In this document: piece after piece, positions 1-9,738 of the stretch | Position numbering within the stretch: the first letter of the stretch is position 1 | How the letters are laid out: every line of letters starts with the position of its first letter | DNA from: Roseateles sp. | GTDB lineage: Bacteria; Pseudomonadota; Gammaproteobacteria; Burkholderiales; Burkholderiaceae_C | DNA: 64,000 bases | Direction of reading: 5' to 3' | Assembly (NCBI RefSeq): GCF_019237615.1 | Contig: NZ_JAFAGT010000012.1 | Span: forward strand, 55,899-119,898 | Notes under the pieces: generated by a model | The model's database searches: none | The model's input: the letters and a program-made list of their open reading frames with translations, nothing else | Told to the model about the DNA's origin: nothing | Translations under genes and position numbers: made by a program

Positions 1-2502
1 GGCGACCGGGGTGTCCTGTCCATCGACGGCGCCTTCCTCGCGGCGGTTGCGATTGCGGTTGCGGCCACCGCGACGGCGGTTTTCGCGGCCATGGCCTTCG
101 CCGGTGTCATCGCTCTCGACCACCGGCGTGGCGTCAGCCGCGGCGGCTTCGGCCGGCGTGTCCGTGCCGGCTTCGACGGCGCCCTCGGTGCCGGCCGCAC
201 CGGCCTGCTCCTCACGGTCACGACCTCCACGGCGGCGGCGACGGCCGCGGCCCTGGCGCTCTTCGCCGGCCGGCGTGTCGCCGGTCGGAGGCAGGGCGGC
301 TTCGGCCTGGCTGTCAATGAAGGCGGGCGGCGCATCGTGGACCGCGGTCAGGTCCTCGCTCAGCGGCGCGGTCGCCGGCAGGGCGGCCTCGACCGGCGGG
401 CGCTCCTGGCGTTCCTGGCGCTCGCCACGCGGGCGGCGCTCCTGGCGCTCCTGGCGCTCGCTGCGTTCGCCACGCTCGGGGCGTTGCTGCTGTTCGGGCT
501 TGTCGCCGCCTTCGGCACGCTTGTTGTTGCGGTCGGTGCGTTCGCCACGCTCGCTGCGGGCCTCCTGCGGCTTGCCGTCACGGCGGCCACCGCGTTCGCC
601 ACGCTCACCACGCTCACCACGTTCGCCACGTTCGCCACGTTCGCCACGTTCGCCACGGCGGCCATCGCGGCCACCGTCGCGGCGGCCGTCACGGCCGCCT
701 TCGCGCTTGGGCTTGTCGGTGGCGGCGGGGGCGGGCGCCTCCACGGTCGGCACGGGGGCCGGGGCCGAGTCGCCACCGCCGAAGAAGCTGATCAGGCGGC
801 TGAAGAAGCCCTTGGCGGCCGGTGCGGGTGTGGCCGCCACGGGCGCGGGGGCCGGTGCCGCGACGGGCGCAGGCGCCGGTGCGGCGACGGGCGCGGGCTG
901 CTCGGGCAGGATGCCCTTGATGACGGGCTCCTGCTTGTTCTTCTTCTCGATGTCGCCGCGGCGGGTGATGCCCACCTCGTCCTGCGGCTCCTCGATCATC
1001 GTGTAGCTGGCCTGCAGGTTCTCCAGGCGCGGATCGTCATGGCGCAGGCGCTCCAGCTTGTAGTTGGGCGTCTCGAGGTGCTTGTTGGGCACCAGCAGCA
1101 CGGTGACGCGCTGCTTCAGTTCGATCTTGGTGATCTCGGTGCGCTTCTCGTTCAGCAGGAACGAGGTCACCTCCACCGGCACCTGCACATGCACGGCGGC
1201 GGTGTTGTCCTTCATGGCCTCTTCCTGGACCATGCGCAGGATCTGCAGCGCCGACGACTCGGTGTCGCGGATGTGGCCGGTGCCGTTGCAGCGCGGGCAG
1301 GTGATGTGGTTGCCTTCGCTCAGCGCCGGGCGCAGGCGCTGGCGGCTCATTTCCAGCAGGCCGAACTTGCTGATCGAGGCGAACTGAACGCGTGCGCGGT
1401 CGTTGCGCAGCGCGTCGCGCAGGCGCTGTTCCACGTCACGGCGGTTCTTGCTCTCCTCCATGTCGATGAAGTCGACGACGATCAGGCCGCCCAGGTCGCG
1501 CAGCCGCATCTGGCGGGCGATCTCGTCGGCCGCTTCGAGGTTGGTGCGGGTGGCGGTCTCCTCGATGTCGCCGCCGCGGGTGGCGCGGGCCGAGTTGACG
1601 TCGACGGAGACGAGGGCTTCCGTGTGGTCGATGACGATGGCGCCGCCCGAGGGCAGGTTCACCGTGCGGCTGTGGGCCGTCTCGATCTGGTGCTCGATCT
1701 GGAAGCGGCTGAACAGCGGCGCGTCGTCACGGTAGCGCTTCACGCGATGGCCCTGGTCGGGCATCACGTGGTTCATGAACTGGTGGGCCTGCTCGAACAG
1801 GTCGTCGGTGTCGATCAGGATCTCGCCGATGTCGGCGGTGAAGTAGTCGCGGATCGCGCGGATGACGAGGCTGCTCTCCTGGTAGATCAGGAAGGCGCCC
1901 TTGCCGCCCTTGGACGCGTCATCGATCGCGGTCCAGAGCTTGAGCATGTAGTTGAGGTCCCACTGCAGCTCGGCGGCGGAACGGCCGATGCCGGCGGTGC
2001 GGGCGATCAGGCTCATGCCCTTGGGGTACTCGAGCTGGTCGAGGTTCTCCTTCAGCTCCTCGCGGTCCTCGCCCTCGATGCGGCGGCTCACGCCACCGCC
2101 GCGCGGGTTGTTGGGCATCAGCACCAGGTAGCGGCCGGCCAGCGAGATGAAGGTGGTCAGCGCCGCACCCTTGTTGCCGCGCTCTTCCTTCTCGACCTGG
2201 ACCAGCAGCTCCTGGCCTTCCTTGATCGCGTCCTTGATCGTCGCGTTCTTGACGTCCGCGCCTTCGCGGAAGAACTGGCGCGAGATTTCCTTGAACGGCA
2301 GGAAGCCGTGGCGGTCCTCGCCGTAGTCGACGAAGCAGGCCTCGAGCGAGGGCTCGACCCGCGTCACGACGGCCTTGTAGATGTTGCCCTTGCGCTGTTC
2401 GCGGCCTTCGATTTCGGTCTCGAAGTCCAGCAGCTTCTGGCCGTCGACGATCGCGAGGCGCCGCTCTTCCGGCTGCGTCGCATTGATCAGCATGCGTTTC
2501 AT
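1..2502 (-). CDS. rne: Ribonuclease E (Rne/Rng family), 3' end cut off by the window start
   Basis: Reverse strand from ATG at 2502 reads [43 protein letters not shown], the RNase E/G N-terminus; C-terminal part is Arg/Glu/Gly/Pro-rich; divergent from rluC. Confidence 0.95.
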   Translation of the reverse strand, partial: MKRMLINATQPEERRLAIVDGQKLLDFETEIEGREQRKGNIYKAVVTRVEPSLEACFVDYGEDRHGFLPFKEISRQFFREGADVKNATIKDAIKEGQELLVQVEKEERGNKGAALTTFISLAGRYLVLMPNNPRGGGVSRRIEGEDREELKENLDQLEYPKGMSLIARTAGIGRSAAELQWDLNYMLKLWTAIDDASKGGKGAFLIYQESSLVIRAIRDYFTADIGEILIDTDDLFEQAHQFMNHVMPDQGHRVKRYRDDAPLFSRFQIEHQIETAHSRTVNLPSGGAIVIDHTEALVSVDVNSARATRGGDIEETATRTNLEAADEIARQMRLRDLGGLIVVDFIDMEESKNRRDVEQRLRDALRNDRARVQFASISKFGLLEMSRQRLRPALSEGNHITCPRCNGTGHIRDTESSALQILRMVQEEAMKDNTAAVHVQVPVEVTSFLLNEKRTEITKIELKQRVTVLLVPNKHLETPNYKLERLRHDDPRLENLQASYTMIEEPQDEVGITRRGDIEKKNKQEPVIKGILPEQPAPVAAPAPAPVAAPAPAPVAATPAPAAKGFFSRLISFFGGGDSAPAPVPTVEAPAPAATDKPKREGGRDGRRDGGRDGRRGERGERGERGERGERGERGERGGRRDGKPQEARSERGERTDRNNKRAEGGDKPEQQQRPERGERSERQERQERRPRGERQERQERPPVEAALPATAPLSEDLTAVHDAPPAFIDSQAEAALPPTGDTPAGEERQGRGRRRRRGGRDREEQAGAAGTEGAVEAGTDTPAEAAAADATPVVESDDTGEGHGRENRRRGGRNRNRNRREEGAVDGQDTPVA
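593..655. repeat. 9-bp tandem repeat (7 units, cgttcgcca / cgctcacca) inside rne, encoding RGE-type repeats on the minus strand
   Basis: Direct reading: cgttcgcca, cgctcacca x2, cgttcgcca x4 in tandem. Confidence 0.9.
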
Positions 2503-3117
2503 GTCATCACTCCTCGCGCGCCCCGTGCGGAGACGCGCCACGTCATGCCACCCGCAGGTGGCGTTCAAGACGCACGAGCGACAGCGTGGAACCGTGGAAG
2601 GAGTGCCCTGGACCGCTCGGGTTTCTGACGGGGGTCAGACGCCGGGCGGCGTTGGCGCATGCGACCGGGCGGTCATGGCACGGCGGAGTCCAGCCTCGAC
2701 CCAGCCGCGCGTGAACGCGAACGCGCCGGGCCAGGCGACCACCGCAGCTTCTGGCTGGGGTCGCGCGGCGGGGCGCAGCGGGTGGGGGAGGAAAGGGCTC
2801 ATCCGCGAAGGACTGCTGGACGCTGGCGCAAGCCTTTGCGGTCCGGTCGTTGGATCGGACCACGCGCGCTCACGCCGTGAAAACCTTGTTTGGCAGCCGG
2901 CGCTCTTCTCGTTTCTGGACTTTTGAAGAGGAGCCGGTGGGTTCCGGGTGTCATCGCTCTGCCGCACCCTGTTGCCGACCGCCGTTTCACTTGGGGAAAC
3001 CGCCTGCCGACCGCAAGATGCGTTGCATCGCCTGGTTGTGGCCAGGGGGCTAGCCCCACCGGCCCCGCATTGCCGCCGCTAAAATCAAAAAAATCAAACA
3101 CTTACGGCAGCAACGTG

Positions 3118-4113
3118 GTGAAAAGGATTATAGGGGCAGGCCCTGAGGCCCCCGCCACGGCGTTGACATCCGCTGTGGGTACGGACAAACCCTCGGTTCG
3201 GCGCGTCGTCGTGGACGATGGATCGGCTGGCCAACGCCTGGACAACTTCCTGTTGCGCGAGCTCAAGGGCGTGCCCAAGACCCATGTCTACCGGCTCATC
3301 CGCTCGGGCGAGGTGCGCGTCAACAAGGGGCGGGCGCAGGCCGACACGCGCGTCGAGCTGGGTGACGAGGTGCGCATCCCGCCGGTGCGCCTGCCCGAGA
3401 AGGCGGCCGCGCCCGAGGTGCCGGCGCGCGAGTTCCCGGTCGTCTTCGAGGACGAGCATCTGCTGGTCATCGACAAGCCGGCCGGCGTTGCCGTGCATGG
3501 CGGTTCGGGCGTCAGCTACGGCGTCATCGAGGCACTGCGCCGCGCGCGCCCGACGGCCAAGTTCCTGGAGCTGGTGCACCGGCTGGACAAGGAGACCTCG
3601 GGTCTCCTGATGATCGCCAAGAAGCGCAGCGCGCTCGTCAACCTGCAGGACCAGTTGCGCGACCGCGAGACCGGCAAGACCTATGCCGCGCTGGTGTGGG
3701 GCGACTGGCCCGACAAGCTCAAGGTCGTCGACGTGCCCCTCGTGAAGTTCGTCGGCAGCGACGGCGAGCGCTGGGTGAGGCCCGGCAAGCCGGACGAGGC
3801 GCAGGCCAAGCGCTCCATCAGCCTCGTCAAGGTCGCTCAACGGACGCCGCGCTTCAGCCTGCTGGATGTGACCATCAAGACCGGCCGCACGCACCAGATC
3901 CGCGTCCACCTGCAGCAGGCCGGCCACCCCATCGTGGGCGACCCCAAGTACGGCGACTTCGAGCGCAACCGCGAGCTGGCGCGCGGCGCGCTGAAGTTCG
4001 ACCGCATGTTCCTGCACGCCCGCCGGCTGCGCTTCACCCATCCGGCCACCGGGGCCGAGATGACGCTGGAAGCGCCGCTGCCGCCGGACTGTGCGAAGCT
4101 GATGAACCCATGA
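3118..4113 (+). CDS. rluC: 23S rRNA pseudouridine synthase RluC
   Basis: S4-like N-terminus (GQRLDNFLLRELKGVPKTHVYRLIRSGEVRVNKGR) and HRLDKETSGLLMIAKK motif; GTG 3118 is the likely start within the longer ORF. Confidence 0.9.
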   Translation: MKRIIGAGPEAPATALTSAVGTDKPSVRRVVVDDGSAGQRLDNFLLRELKGVPKTHVYRLIRSGEVRVNKGRAQADTRVELGDEVRIPPVRLPEKAAAPEVPAREFPVVFEDEHLLVIDKPAGVAVHGGSGVSYGVIEALRRARPTAKFLELVHRLDKETSGLLMIAKKRSALVNLQDQLRDRETGKTYAALVWGDWPDKLKVVDVPLVKFVGSDGERWVRPGKPDEAQAKRSISLVKVAQRTPRFSLLDVTIKTGRTHQIRVHLQQAGHPIVGDPKYGDFERNRELARGALKFDRMFLHARRLRFTHPATGAEMTLEAPLPPDCAKLMNP

Positions 4114-4769
4114 GACCCCAACGCTTTGACCTGATCGCCTTCGACTGGGATGGCACCCTGTTCGATTCCACCGCCCTGATCGCGCGCTGCATCCAGCGCG
4201 CGGCCGTCGACATCGGCGAACCCGAGCCCGAGTTCGAGCGCGCCAAGTACGTCATTGGCCTGGGCCTGCGCGACGCGCTGGAGCATGTGGTGCCGGGTCT
4301 GTCGCACGACCGCTACGGCGAGCTGGGCCTGCACTATCGCCACCACTACCTGGGTTCCGAGCACGAGGTGTCGCTGTTCGACGGCAGCCTGGAGATGCTG
4401 AAGGCCTTGAAGGCGCGCCACCACTGGCTGGCCGTCGCCACCGGCAAGAACCGCGTGGGCCTGGACCGCGTGCTGGCCCATGCCGAGCTGACGAGCATGT
4501 TCGACGGCAGCCGTACGGCCGACGAGACGCGTTCCAAGCCGCACCCGCAGATGCTGCTGGAGCTGATGCGCGAGTTCGGTACCGAGCCCGAGCGCACGCT
4601 GATGGTCGGTGACACCACGCATGACCTGCTGCTGGCGGCCAATGCCGGCGTGGCGAGCGTGGGTGTCAGCTTCGGCGCGCATGACCCCGAGACCTTTGCC
4701 GAGCACGGACCGCTGTTCGTCGCGCATTCCACGCGCGAACTGCACGACTGGCTGATCCAGCATGCCTGA
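4110..4769 (+). CDS. HAD-superfamily hydrolase (phosphoglycolate phosphatase-like)
   Basis: FDWDGTLFDS motif I, VATGKNR and MVGDTTHDLLLAANAG motifs; 4-bp overlap with rluC. Confidence 0.88.
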   Translation: MRPQRFDLIAFDWDGTLFDSTALIARCIQRAAVDIGEPEPEFERAKYVIGLGLRDALEHVVPGLSHDRYGELGLHYRHHYLGSEHEVSLFDGSLEMLKALKARHHWLAVATGKNRVGLDRVLAHAELTSMFDGSRTADETRSKPHPQMLLELMREFGTEPERTLMVGDTTHDLLLAANAGVASVGVSFGAHDPETFAEHGPLFVAHSTRELHDWLIQHA

Positions 4770-5148
4770 GCACGATGCCTCGCCGCCGCAGCGCCTGTGC
4801 GCGTCGACCGAGTTGCAGGAGCGCGGCAAGGCCGTCGGCTTCGACGTCATCCAGTGGCGCGAGCCGGTGCGCGCCTTCGCGCTGCGCTTCGACGGCCAGG
4901 CCGTGGCCTATCTGAACCGCTGCGCCCATGTGCCTACCGAGATGGACTGGCAGGAGGGCGAGTTCCTCGACCGCGACAAGCGCTACATCATGTGCAGCAT
5001 CCATGGCGCGGTCTACGACCCCCTGACCGGCCAGTGCCTGATGGGCCCCTGCACCCGTGGGCGGCTGACGAAGATAGAACTGACTGAACGCGACGGTCAG
5101 GTGTATTGGCACCCGACGCGCGACACCCAACCCGCCTTCGAAGGTTGA
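4762..5148 (+). CDS. Rieske (2Fe-2S) protein
   Basis: CAHVPTEMDW ... MCSIHGAVYDPLTGQCLMGPC Rieske-type Cys-x-His / Cys-x2-His motifs. Confidence 0.85.
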   Translation: MPEHDASPPQRLCASTELQERGKAVGFDVIQWREPVRAFALRFDGQAVAYLNRCAHVPTEMDWQEGEFLDRDKRYIMCSIHGAVYDPLTGQCLMGPCTRGRLTKIELTERDGQVYWHPTRDTQPAFEG

Positions 5149-5149
5149 C

Positions 5150-6139
5150 ATGAGCACTCCCGACGACGACCTGCCGCCTCCCATGCAAGAGCCCGTGGGC
5201 GTTCCGCCGCCCCGCGTGGCGCCGCAGCACGAGGCCTTGCTGGCCCAGCTGGCGCGCGACTTCCTGCACGAGCGGCGCATCGAGCGGCGCTGGCGTACGA
5301 GCTTCCGGCTGTTCTGGCTCGCGCTGGCAATCCTGCTCGTCTACGGCGTGTGGCAGGGCCGGCACCTGACGCCGTCGGCCACGCCGCACACGGCACTCGT
5401 CGAGGTGCGCGGCGAGATCGCCGCCGACTCCGAGGCCAGTGCCGAGCTGCTGCTTGCCGCGCTGAAGGACGCCTTCAAGGATGATGCTGCCCAGGCCGTC
5501 GTGCTGCGCATCAACTCGCCCGGCGGCAGCCCGGTGCAGGCCGGCATCGTCTACGACGAGATCAAGCGGCTGCGCCAGCAGTACGACAAGCCGGTCTATG
5601 CCGTCGTCGAGGAGATGTGCGCATCGGGTGCCTACTACATCGCCGCGGCGGCCGACGAGATCTACGTCGACAAGGCCTCGGTGGTGGGCTCCATCGGCGT
5701 GCTGATGGATGGCTTCGGTTTCACCGGGCTGATGGACAAGCTGGGTGTCGAGCGCCGCCTGCTGACCGCCGGCGAGAACAAGGGCATGCTGGACCCGTTC
5801 AGCCCGCTGCAACCCAAGCAGCGGGCCTATGCCCAGGCCATGCTGGACCAGATCCACCAGCAATTCATCACCGTCGTGCGCGAGGGTCGTGGCAAGCGGC
5901 TCAAGGAGACGCCCGACACCTTCTCGGGCCTGTTCTGGAATGGCGAGCAGGCCGTCACGATGGGGCTGGCCGATCACTTCGGCAACCTGGATTACGTGGC
6001 GCGCGAGGTCGTCAAGGCCGAGGAGGTCGTCGACTACACGCCCAAGGACAACGTGGCCGAGCGCCTGGCCAAGCGCTTCGGCGCGGCCATCGGCGCCGGC
6101 GCCGTGAAGGCGCTGCGCGATATCGCGCCCATCCGCTGA
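5150..6139 (+). CDS. S49 family peptidase (SppA-like signal peptide peptidase)
   Basis: Single N-terminal TM segment, INSPGGSPVQAG, CASGAYYIAAAADEIYVDKASVVGSIGV typical of S49 peptidases. Confidence 0.9.
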   Translation: MSTPDDDLPPPMQEPVGVPPPRVAPQHEALLAQLARDFLHERRIERRWRTSFRLFWLALAILLVYGVWQGRHLTPSATPHTALVEVRGEIAADSEASAELLLAALKDAFKDDAAQAVVLRINSPGGSPVQAGIVYDEIKRLRQQYDKPVYAVVEEMCASGAYYIAAAADEIYVDKASVVGSIGVLMDGFGFTGLMDKLGVERRLLTAGENKGMLDPFSPLQPKQRAYAQAMLDQIHQQFITVVREGRGKRLKETPDTFSGLFWNGEQAVTMGLADHFGNLDYVAREVVKAEEVVDYTPKDNVAERLAKRFGAAIGAGAVKALRDIAPIR

Positions 6140-7048
6140 TCAGCGGCGGGCGCGGCGGCCGGCGGCCAGCAGCGCCGCGAGGCCCAAACCGACCAGCGCG
6201 ACCGAGCCCGGCTCCGGCAGCGCCTGCGCCGTCGGCGTCTGCGGTCGCACGCTGGTCGTGCCCGGGATGGGCGCGTCGTTCACCTGCATGCTGGTGTTCC
6301 AGTTGTTCACGACCACCTGGCCGTTGATCTGGCCCCAGCCCGGGTTGACCGTGGCGTCCAGCGCCAGCAGCGAGGCGTTGATGCCGCCGTTGAGCAGCAC
6401 GCTGACGGCGTCGACCAGGTTGAAGATGACCTGACCCTTCTCGAAGCCCGTGTAGCCGTGGTTGCCGAAGTCCACCATGCTGCCGTGCACGTTGATGAGC
6501 ACCTGCGAGCCGGCGGCCAGCCCGTCGATCTGCATGTTCTTCAGCAGGTCCGAGGCCTGGACGTCGAAGACGGCCAACGACTGGCCGCTCGCGTTGAAGT
6601 GCAGCGTGCCCCACTGGTCGTAGGCCGAGCCGGTGTTGGCCATCGCGTCCCAGGCTTGCGAGAGCTGGCTCAGCCGCGCGCGCTCTGCGGCGAAATCGAT
6701 GCCCGTGCCGGACTGCACGCCGCCCTTGACCGTGCCGGACTGCGATGGCGTGTAGCTGCCGCCCACCTGCACGCCACCCCAGATCGATCCGCTCGTGAAG
6801 GTCAGGTTGCCGCCCACGGTGAGGCCCGTGCCGGCGTACAGCGCGCTGGAGCCGGTCTTGGTGTTGATCGAATAGCCGCTGATGTTGGCGTTGCCGCCGA
6901 CGGCCACGCGGCCCTCCACGTCGCTGCTGCTCACGTTCATGTTGCCGAAGGCCAGCAGGTTGAGGCTGGCGTCCAGGCCTAGCGTGACCGGCGCGGCATG
7001 CGCGGCGCAGGTGGCGAAAACGGCGGCGAGAAGGGCGAGTCGGCGCAT
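6140..7048 (-). CDS. PEP-CTERM sorting-domain protein, choice-of-anchor A family
   Basis: Signal peptide MRRLALLAAVFATCAAHA; AFGNMNVSSSDVEGRVAVGGNANISGYSI; C-terminal LPEPGSVALVGLGLAALLAAGRRARR (PEP motif, TM, Arg-rich tail). Confidence 0.9.
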   Translation of the reverse strand: MRRLALLAAVFATCAAHAAPVTLGLDASLNLLAFGNMNVSSSDVEGRVAVGGNANISGYSINTKTGSSALYAGTGLTVGGNLTFTSGSIWGGVQVGGSYTPSQSGTVKGGVQSGTGIDFAAERARLSQLSQAWDAMANTGSAYDQWGTLHFNASGQSLAVFDVQASDLLKNMQIDGLAAGSQVLINVHGSMVDFGNHGYTGFEKGQVIFNLVDAVSVLLNGGINASLLALDATVNPGWGQINGQVVVNNWNTSMQVNDAPIPGTTSVRPQTPTAQALPEPGSVALVGLGLAALLAAGRRARR

Positions 7049-7193
7049 CGGGCGTGGGGAGGGTTGGCGTAGCTCGCCAGTCTAGGAAGCCTTTCCTCGG
7101 GCGCACCACGCCCCGATGCGGGGGAAGGCGAGCCGCTTCGCGACGCAGTTCACGATTGGCCGGCAAAGTGTTGGCTGAGCTCCCACAAAGGAA

Positions 7194-7222
7194 AAGGCCG
7201 CAGCCTGGCGGGCTGCGGCCTT
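7194..7222 (-). terminator. Rho-independent terminator of the 7242-7508 gene
   Basis: Perfect 12-bp inverted repeat AAGGCCGCAGCC-tggcg-GGCTGCGGCCTT; on the minus strand followed by TTCCTTT. Confidence 0.75.
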
Positions 7223-7241
7223 GCGTGTAGCGCAGTTGCGC

Positions 7242-7508
7242 TTACTGTGCCTTGGTGTCGGTCTTGGCGGGAGCGTCGCCGGTCTTGGCCTCGGCGTGCT
7301 TCTTCTTGGCATGGTGCTTGTGGCCATGCTTGGCACCGCTGGCCGCTTCGGCGGGCGCGGTGGCCGCAGCGGGCATCGCCGTCGTCGTGGCGGCGGCCGG
7401 CTTGGTGGCCGGTGCAGGCGTTGCGGCCGGGGCCGGGGTCTGCGCCAGGGCCACGCCCGAGGCGAGCGTGATGAGGGCGGTAGCGAGGGTGGTCTTCAGC
7501 GTGTTCAT
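7242..7508 (-). CDS. Small secreted Ala/Pro/Lys/His-rich protein, function unknown
   Basis: MNTLKTTLATALITLASGVALAQ signal peptide followed by low-complexity PAPAATPAPATKPAAATTT...KHGHKHHAKKKHAEAKTG; terminator directly downstream. Confidence 0.65.
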   Translation of the reverse strand: MNTLKTTLATALITLASGVALAQTPAPAATPAPATKPAAATTTAMPAAATAPAEAASGAKHGHKHHAKKKHAEAKTGDAPAKTDTKAQ

Positions 7509-7641
7509 CTTCAAGGCTCCAGGGTGGTTGAGATTTCGGTTCGGGCTCGCGAGAGCTTGTGGAGACAACGAGGCCCCGCCGCCGCCGGTTGACCCCCACA
7601 ACCTGCGTTGCAAAACATTACAACGGCCAGAATCGGGCGCC

Positions 7642-9246
7642 ATGACTCTCTTCGACTGGAAGACCGGCTATCCGAGCCGGCGCAGCCCGCTGTTCGCGCG
7701 CAACATCGTCTCGACCTCGCATCCGCTTGCGGCTCAGGCCGGCCTGCGCGTGCTGCAGGTGGGCGGGAATGCGGTCGACGCGGCCATTGCCACCGCGGCC
7801 TGCATGACGCTTGTGGAGCCCTGCAGCAACGGCCTGGGATCGGACGCCTTCTGCATCCTGTGGGACGGCAGCCGCCTGCACGGCCTCAACGCGTCCGGAC
7901 CGGCGCCCGCCGCATGGACACCGGAGTCCTTCGAAGGGCCGGCCATGCCCAGGCGCGGCTGGGGCTCGGTGACGGTGCCGGGCGCCGTCGGGGGGTGGGC
8001 TGCCCTGAGCGAGCGCTTCGGCCGGCTGCCGTTCGCGGACCTGATGCAGCCGGCCATCGAGATCGCCGAGCGCGGCTACGCCGTGCCGCCCATCGTGCAG
8101 GGCAAGTGGGCCATGGCCGCGGCGCTGGGCGAGCTCACGTCGCAGCCCGGCTTTGCGCCGGCCTTCCTGCCCCGGGGCCGTGCGCCAGAGGTGGGCGAGC
8201 TGTTCCGCTTCCCAGACGCGGCACGCAGCCTGAGGCTGATCGCCGAGAGCCGGGGCGAGGCCTTCTATCGCGGCGAGATGGCTGCCGCGCTGGCCCGCTT
8301 CGCCCGCGAGACCGGTGGCGCGCTGACCGAGGCCGACCTCGCGGCCTACCGGCCCGAATGGGTCGCGCCGCTGGCCAAGGACTTCGCCGGCCACACGCTG
8401 CACGAGATCCCGCCCAACGGCCAGGGCATCGCGGCGCAGATGGCACTGGGGCTGCTGGAGCATTGGGATATCGCGGCGCATGCGGTGGACAGCCCCGAGG
8501 CCCAGCACTTGATGATCGAGGCGATGAAGCTGGCCTTCGCCGACGTCTACCGCTTTGTCGCCGAGCCGGGGTCGATGCCGGTCGGCGCGGAGCAACTTCT
8601 GGATCCCGGCTACCTCGCCGCCCGCGCCAGGCTCATCGACCCGGCCCGTGCCCAGGTCTTCGGTGCCGGCAACCCCGTCAAGGGCGGCACCATCTACCTG
8701 ACTGCGGCCGACGAGCGCGGCATGATGGTCAGCTTCATCCAGAGCAACTACATGGGCTTCGGTTCCGGCCTGGTGCTGCCGGGCTATGGCGTCAGCCTGC
8801 AGAACCGCGGCCACTGCTTCACGCTGGAGGCGGGCCATCCGAACCGGGTCGCGCCGGGCAAGCGGCCCTTCCACACCATCATCCCCGGCTTCCTGACCCG
8901 CGACGGCGCGCCCGTCATGAGCTTCGGCGTTATGGGCGGCAACATGCAGCCGCAAGGCCACCTGCAGACGCTGGTGCGCATGCTCAGCTATGGCCAGAAC
9001 CCGCAGGCAGCCTGCGACGCGCCGCGCTGGCGCTTCAACGAGGGCCTGTCCATCAACGTCGAGCCGCACATGCCGGGGGCCACCGTCGCGGCGCTGCAGG
9101 CGCGCGGCCACCAGATCGGCGACATCCATGACAGCTATCAGGACTTCGGCGCCGGCCAGTTCATCTGGCGGCTGGGCGAGCCGGGGGTCGAAGGCTATGT
9201 GGCCGCCAGCGATCCGCGCCGCGACGGCGCGGCGGTGGGCTGGTGA
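7642..9246 (+). CDS. Gamma-glutamyltransferase family protein
   Basis: GGNAVDAAIATAACMTLVEPCSNGLGSDAF and KGGTIYLTAADERGMMVSFIQSNYMGFGSGLV (autoprocessing/nucleophile Thr region). Confidence 0.9.
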   Translation: MTLFDWKTGYPSRRSPLFARNIVSTSHPLAAQAGLRVLQVGGNAVDAAIATAACMTLVEPCSNGLGSDAFCILWDGSRLHGLNASGPAPAAWTPESFEGPAMPRRGWGSVTVPGAVGGWAALSERFGRLPFADLMQPAIEIAERGYAVPPIVQGKWAMAAALGELTSQPGFAPAFLPRGRAPEVGELFRFPDAARSLRLIAESRGEAFYRGEMAAALARFARETGGALTEADLAAYRPEWVAPLAKDFAGHTLHEIPPNGQGIAAQMALGLLEHWDIAAHAVDSPEAQHLMIEAMKLAFADVYRFVAEPGSMPVGAEQLLDPGYLAARARLIDPARAQVFGAGNPVKGGTIYLTAADERGMMVSFIQSNYMGFGSGLVLPGYGVSLQNRGHCFTLEAGHPNRVAPGKRPFHTIIPGFLTRDGAPVMSFGVMGGNMQPQGHLQTLVRMLSYGQNPQAACDAPRWRFNEGLSINVEPHMPGATVAALQARGHQIGDIHDSYQDFGAGQFIWRLGEPGVEGYVAASDPRRDGAAVGW

Positions 9247-9623
9247 TGCTGGAGGCGCTGCGCCTGAACCCCGGCGACGACCTGCGCGGCGCGCTGGAGG
9301 CGACCGGGCGCACGGGCTTCGTCGTGGCGGGCATAGGCAGCCTGTCGCAGGCGCAGCTGCGCCTGGCCGGCGAGCCGGAGCCGACCCCCATCGCCGGGCC
9401 GCTGGAGATCCTGACGCTGAGCGGCAGCCTGACGCCGGACGGTGCTCACCTGCATGCCAGCGTCGCCGATGCCGCGGGCCGGGTCATCGGCGGCCATGTG
9501 TGCGCCGGCTGCACGGTGCGCACGACGGCCGAGCTGCTCGTCGCGCCGCTGCCTGCCGGCTCGCTGGGGCGCGCCTTCGACGCGGCGACCGGCCATGCCG
9601 AGCTGGTGTTGCGTCGATCATGA
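9243..9623 (+). CDS. PPC/DUF296 domain (PD1-like) DNA-binding protein
   Basis: GIGSLSQAQLRL...EILTLSGSLTPDGAHLHASVADAAGRVIGGHVCAGCTVRTTAELLV matches the PPC/DUF296 fold pattern; overlaps ggt stop. Confidence 0.8.
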   Translation: MMLEALRLNPGDDLRGALEATGRTGFVVAGIGSLSQAQLRLAGEPEPTPIAGPLEILTLSGSLTPDGAHLHASVADAAGRVIGGHVCAGCTVRTTAELLVAPLPAGSLGRAFDAATGHAELVLRRS

Positions 9624-9633
9624 CGGCCGGCAC

Positions 9634-9662
9634 GCGACACCGGCCGGCCGCGCTGCTAGCAT
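9634..9662 (+). promoter_or_regulatory. Candidate sigma70-like promoter for the MFS leader (GCGACA-N17-TAGCAT)
   Basis: Direct reading; -10-like TAGCAT at 9657-9662, -35-like GCGACA at 9634-9639, 17-bp spacing. Confidence 0.4.
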
Positions 9663-9696
9663 GCCGCTCATGACCAAGTTGCTCGACCTCGACTGA
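9661..9696 (+). other. Short upstream ORF MPLMTKLLDLD (or MTKLLDLD from 9670) in the leader of the MFS gene
   Basis: atgccgctcatgaccaagttgctcgacctcgactga; stop codon merges into a perfect hairpin. Confidence 0.45.
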
Positions 9697-9738
9697 CGCG
9701 CCTCACGCGCGTCCTTTCCCGGCGGGGCCGCCCCCGCC
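9695..9738 (+). promoter_or_regulatory. Two consecutive perfect hairpins in the MFS leader
   Basis: GACGCGC-ctcac-GCGCGTC (9695-9713) and GGCGGGG-ccgc-CCCCGCC (9721-9738). Confidence 0.6.

Noticed and set aside
593-655. CRISPR-like short repeats
   Set aside because: Contiguous 9-bp coding repeats with no spacers; no cas genes seen in the window.
91-2628. 845-aa plus-strand ORF (and 11-1006) with SRSPRSPR-like repeats
   Set aside because: Antisense shadow of rne; repetitive sequence comes from the Arg/Glu/Gly repeats read in the wrong frame/strand.
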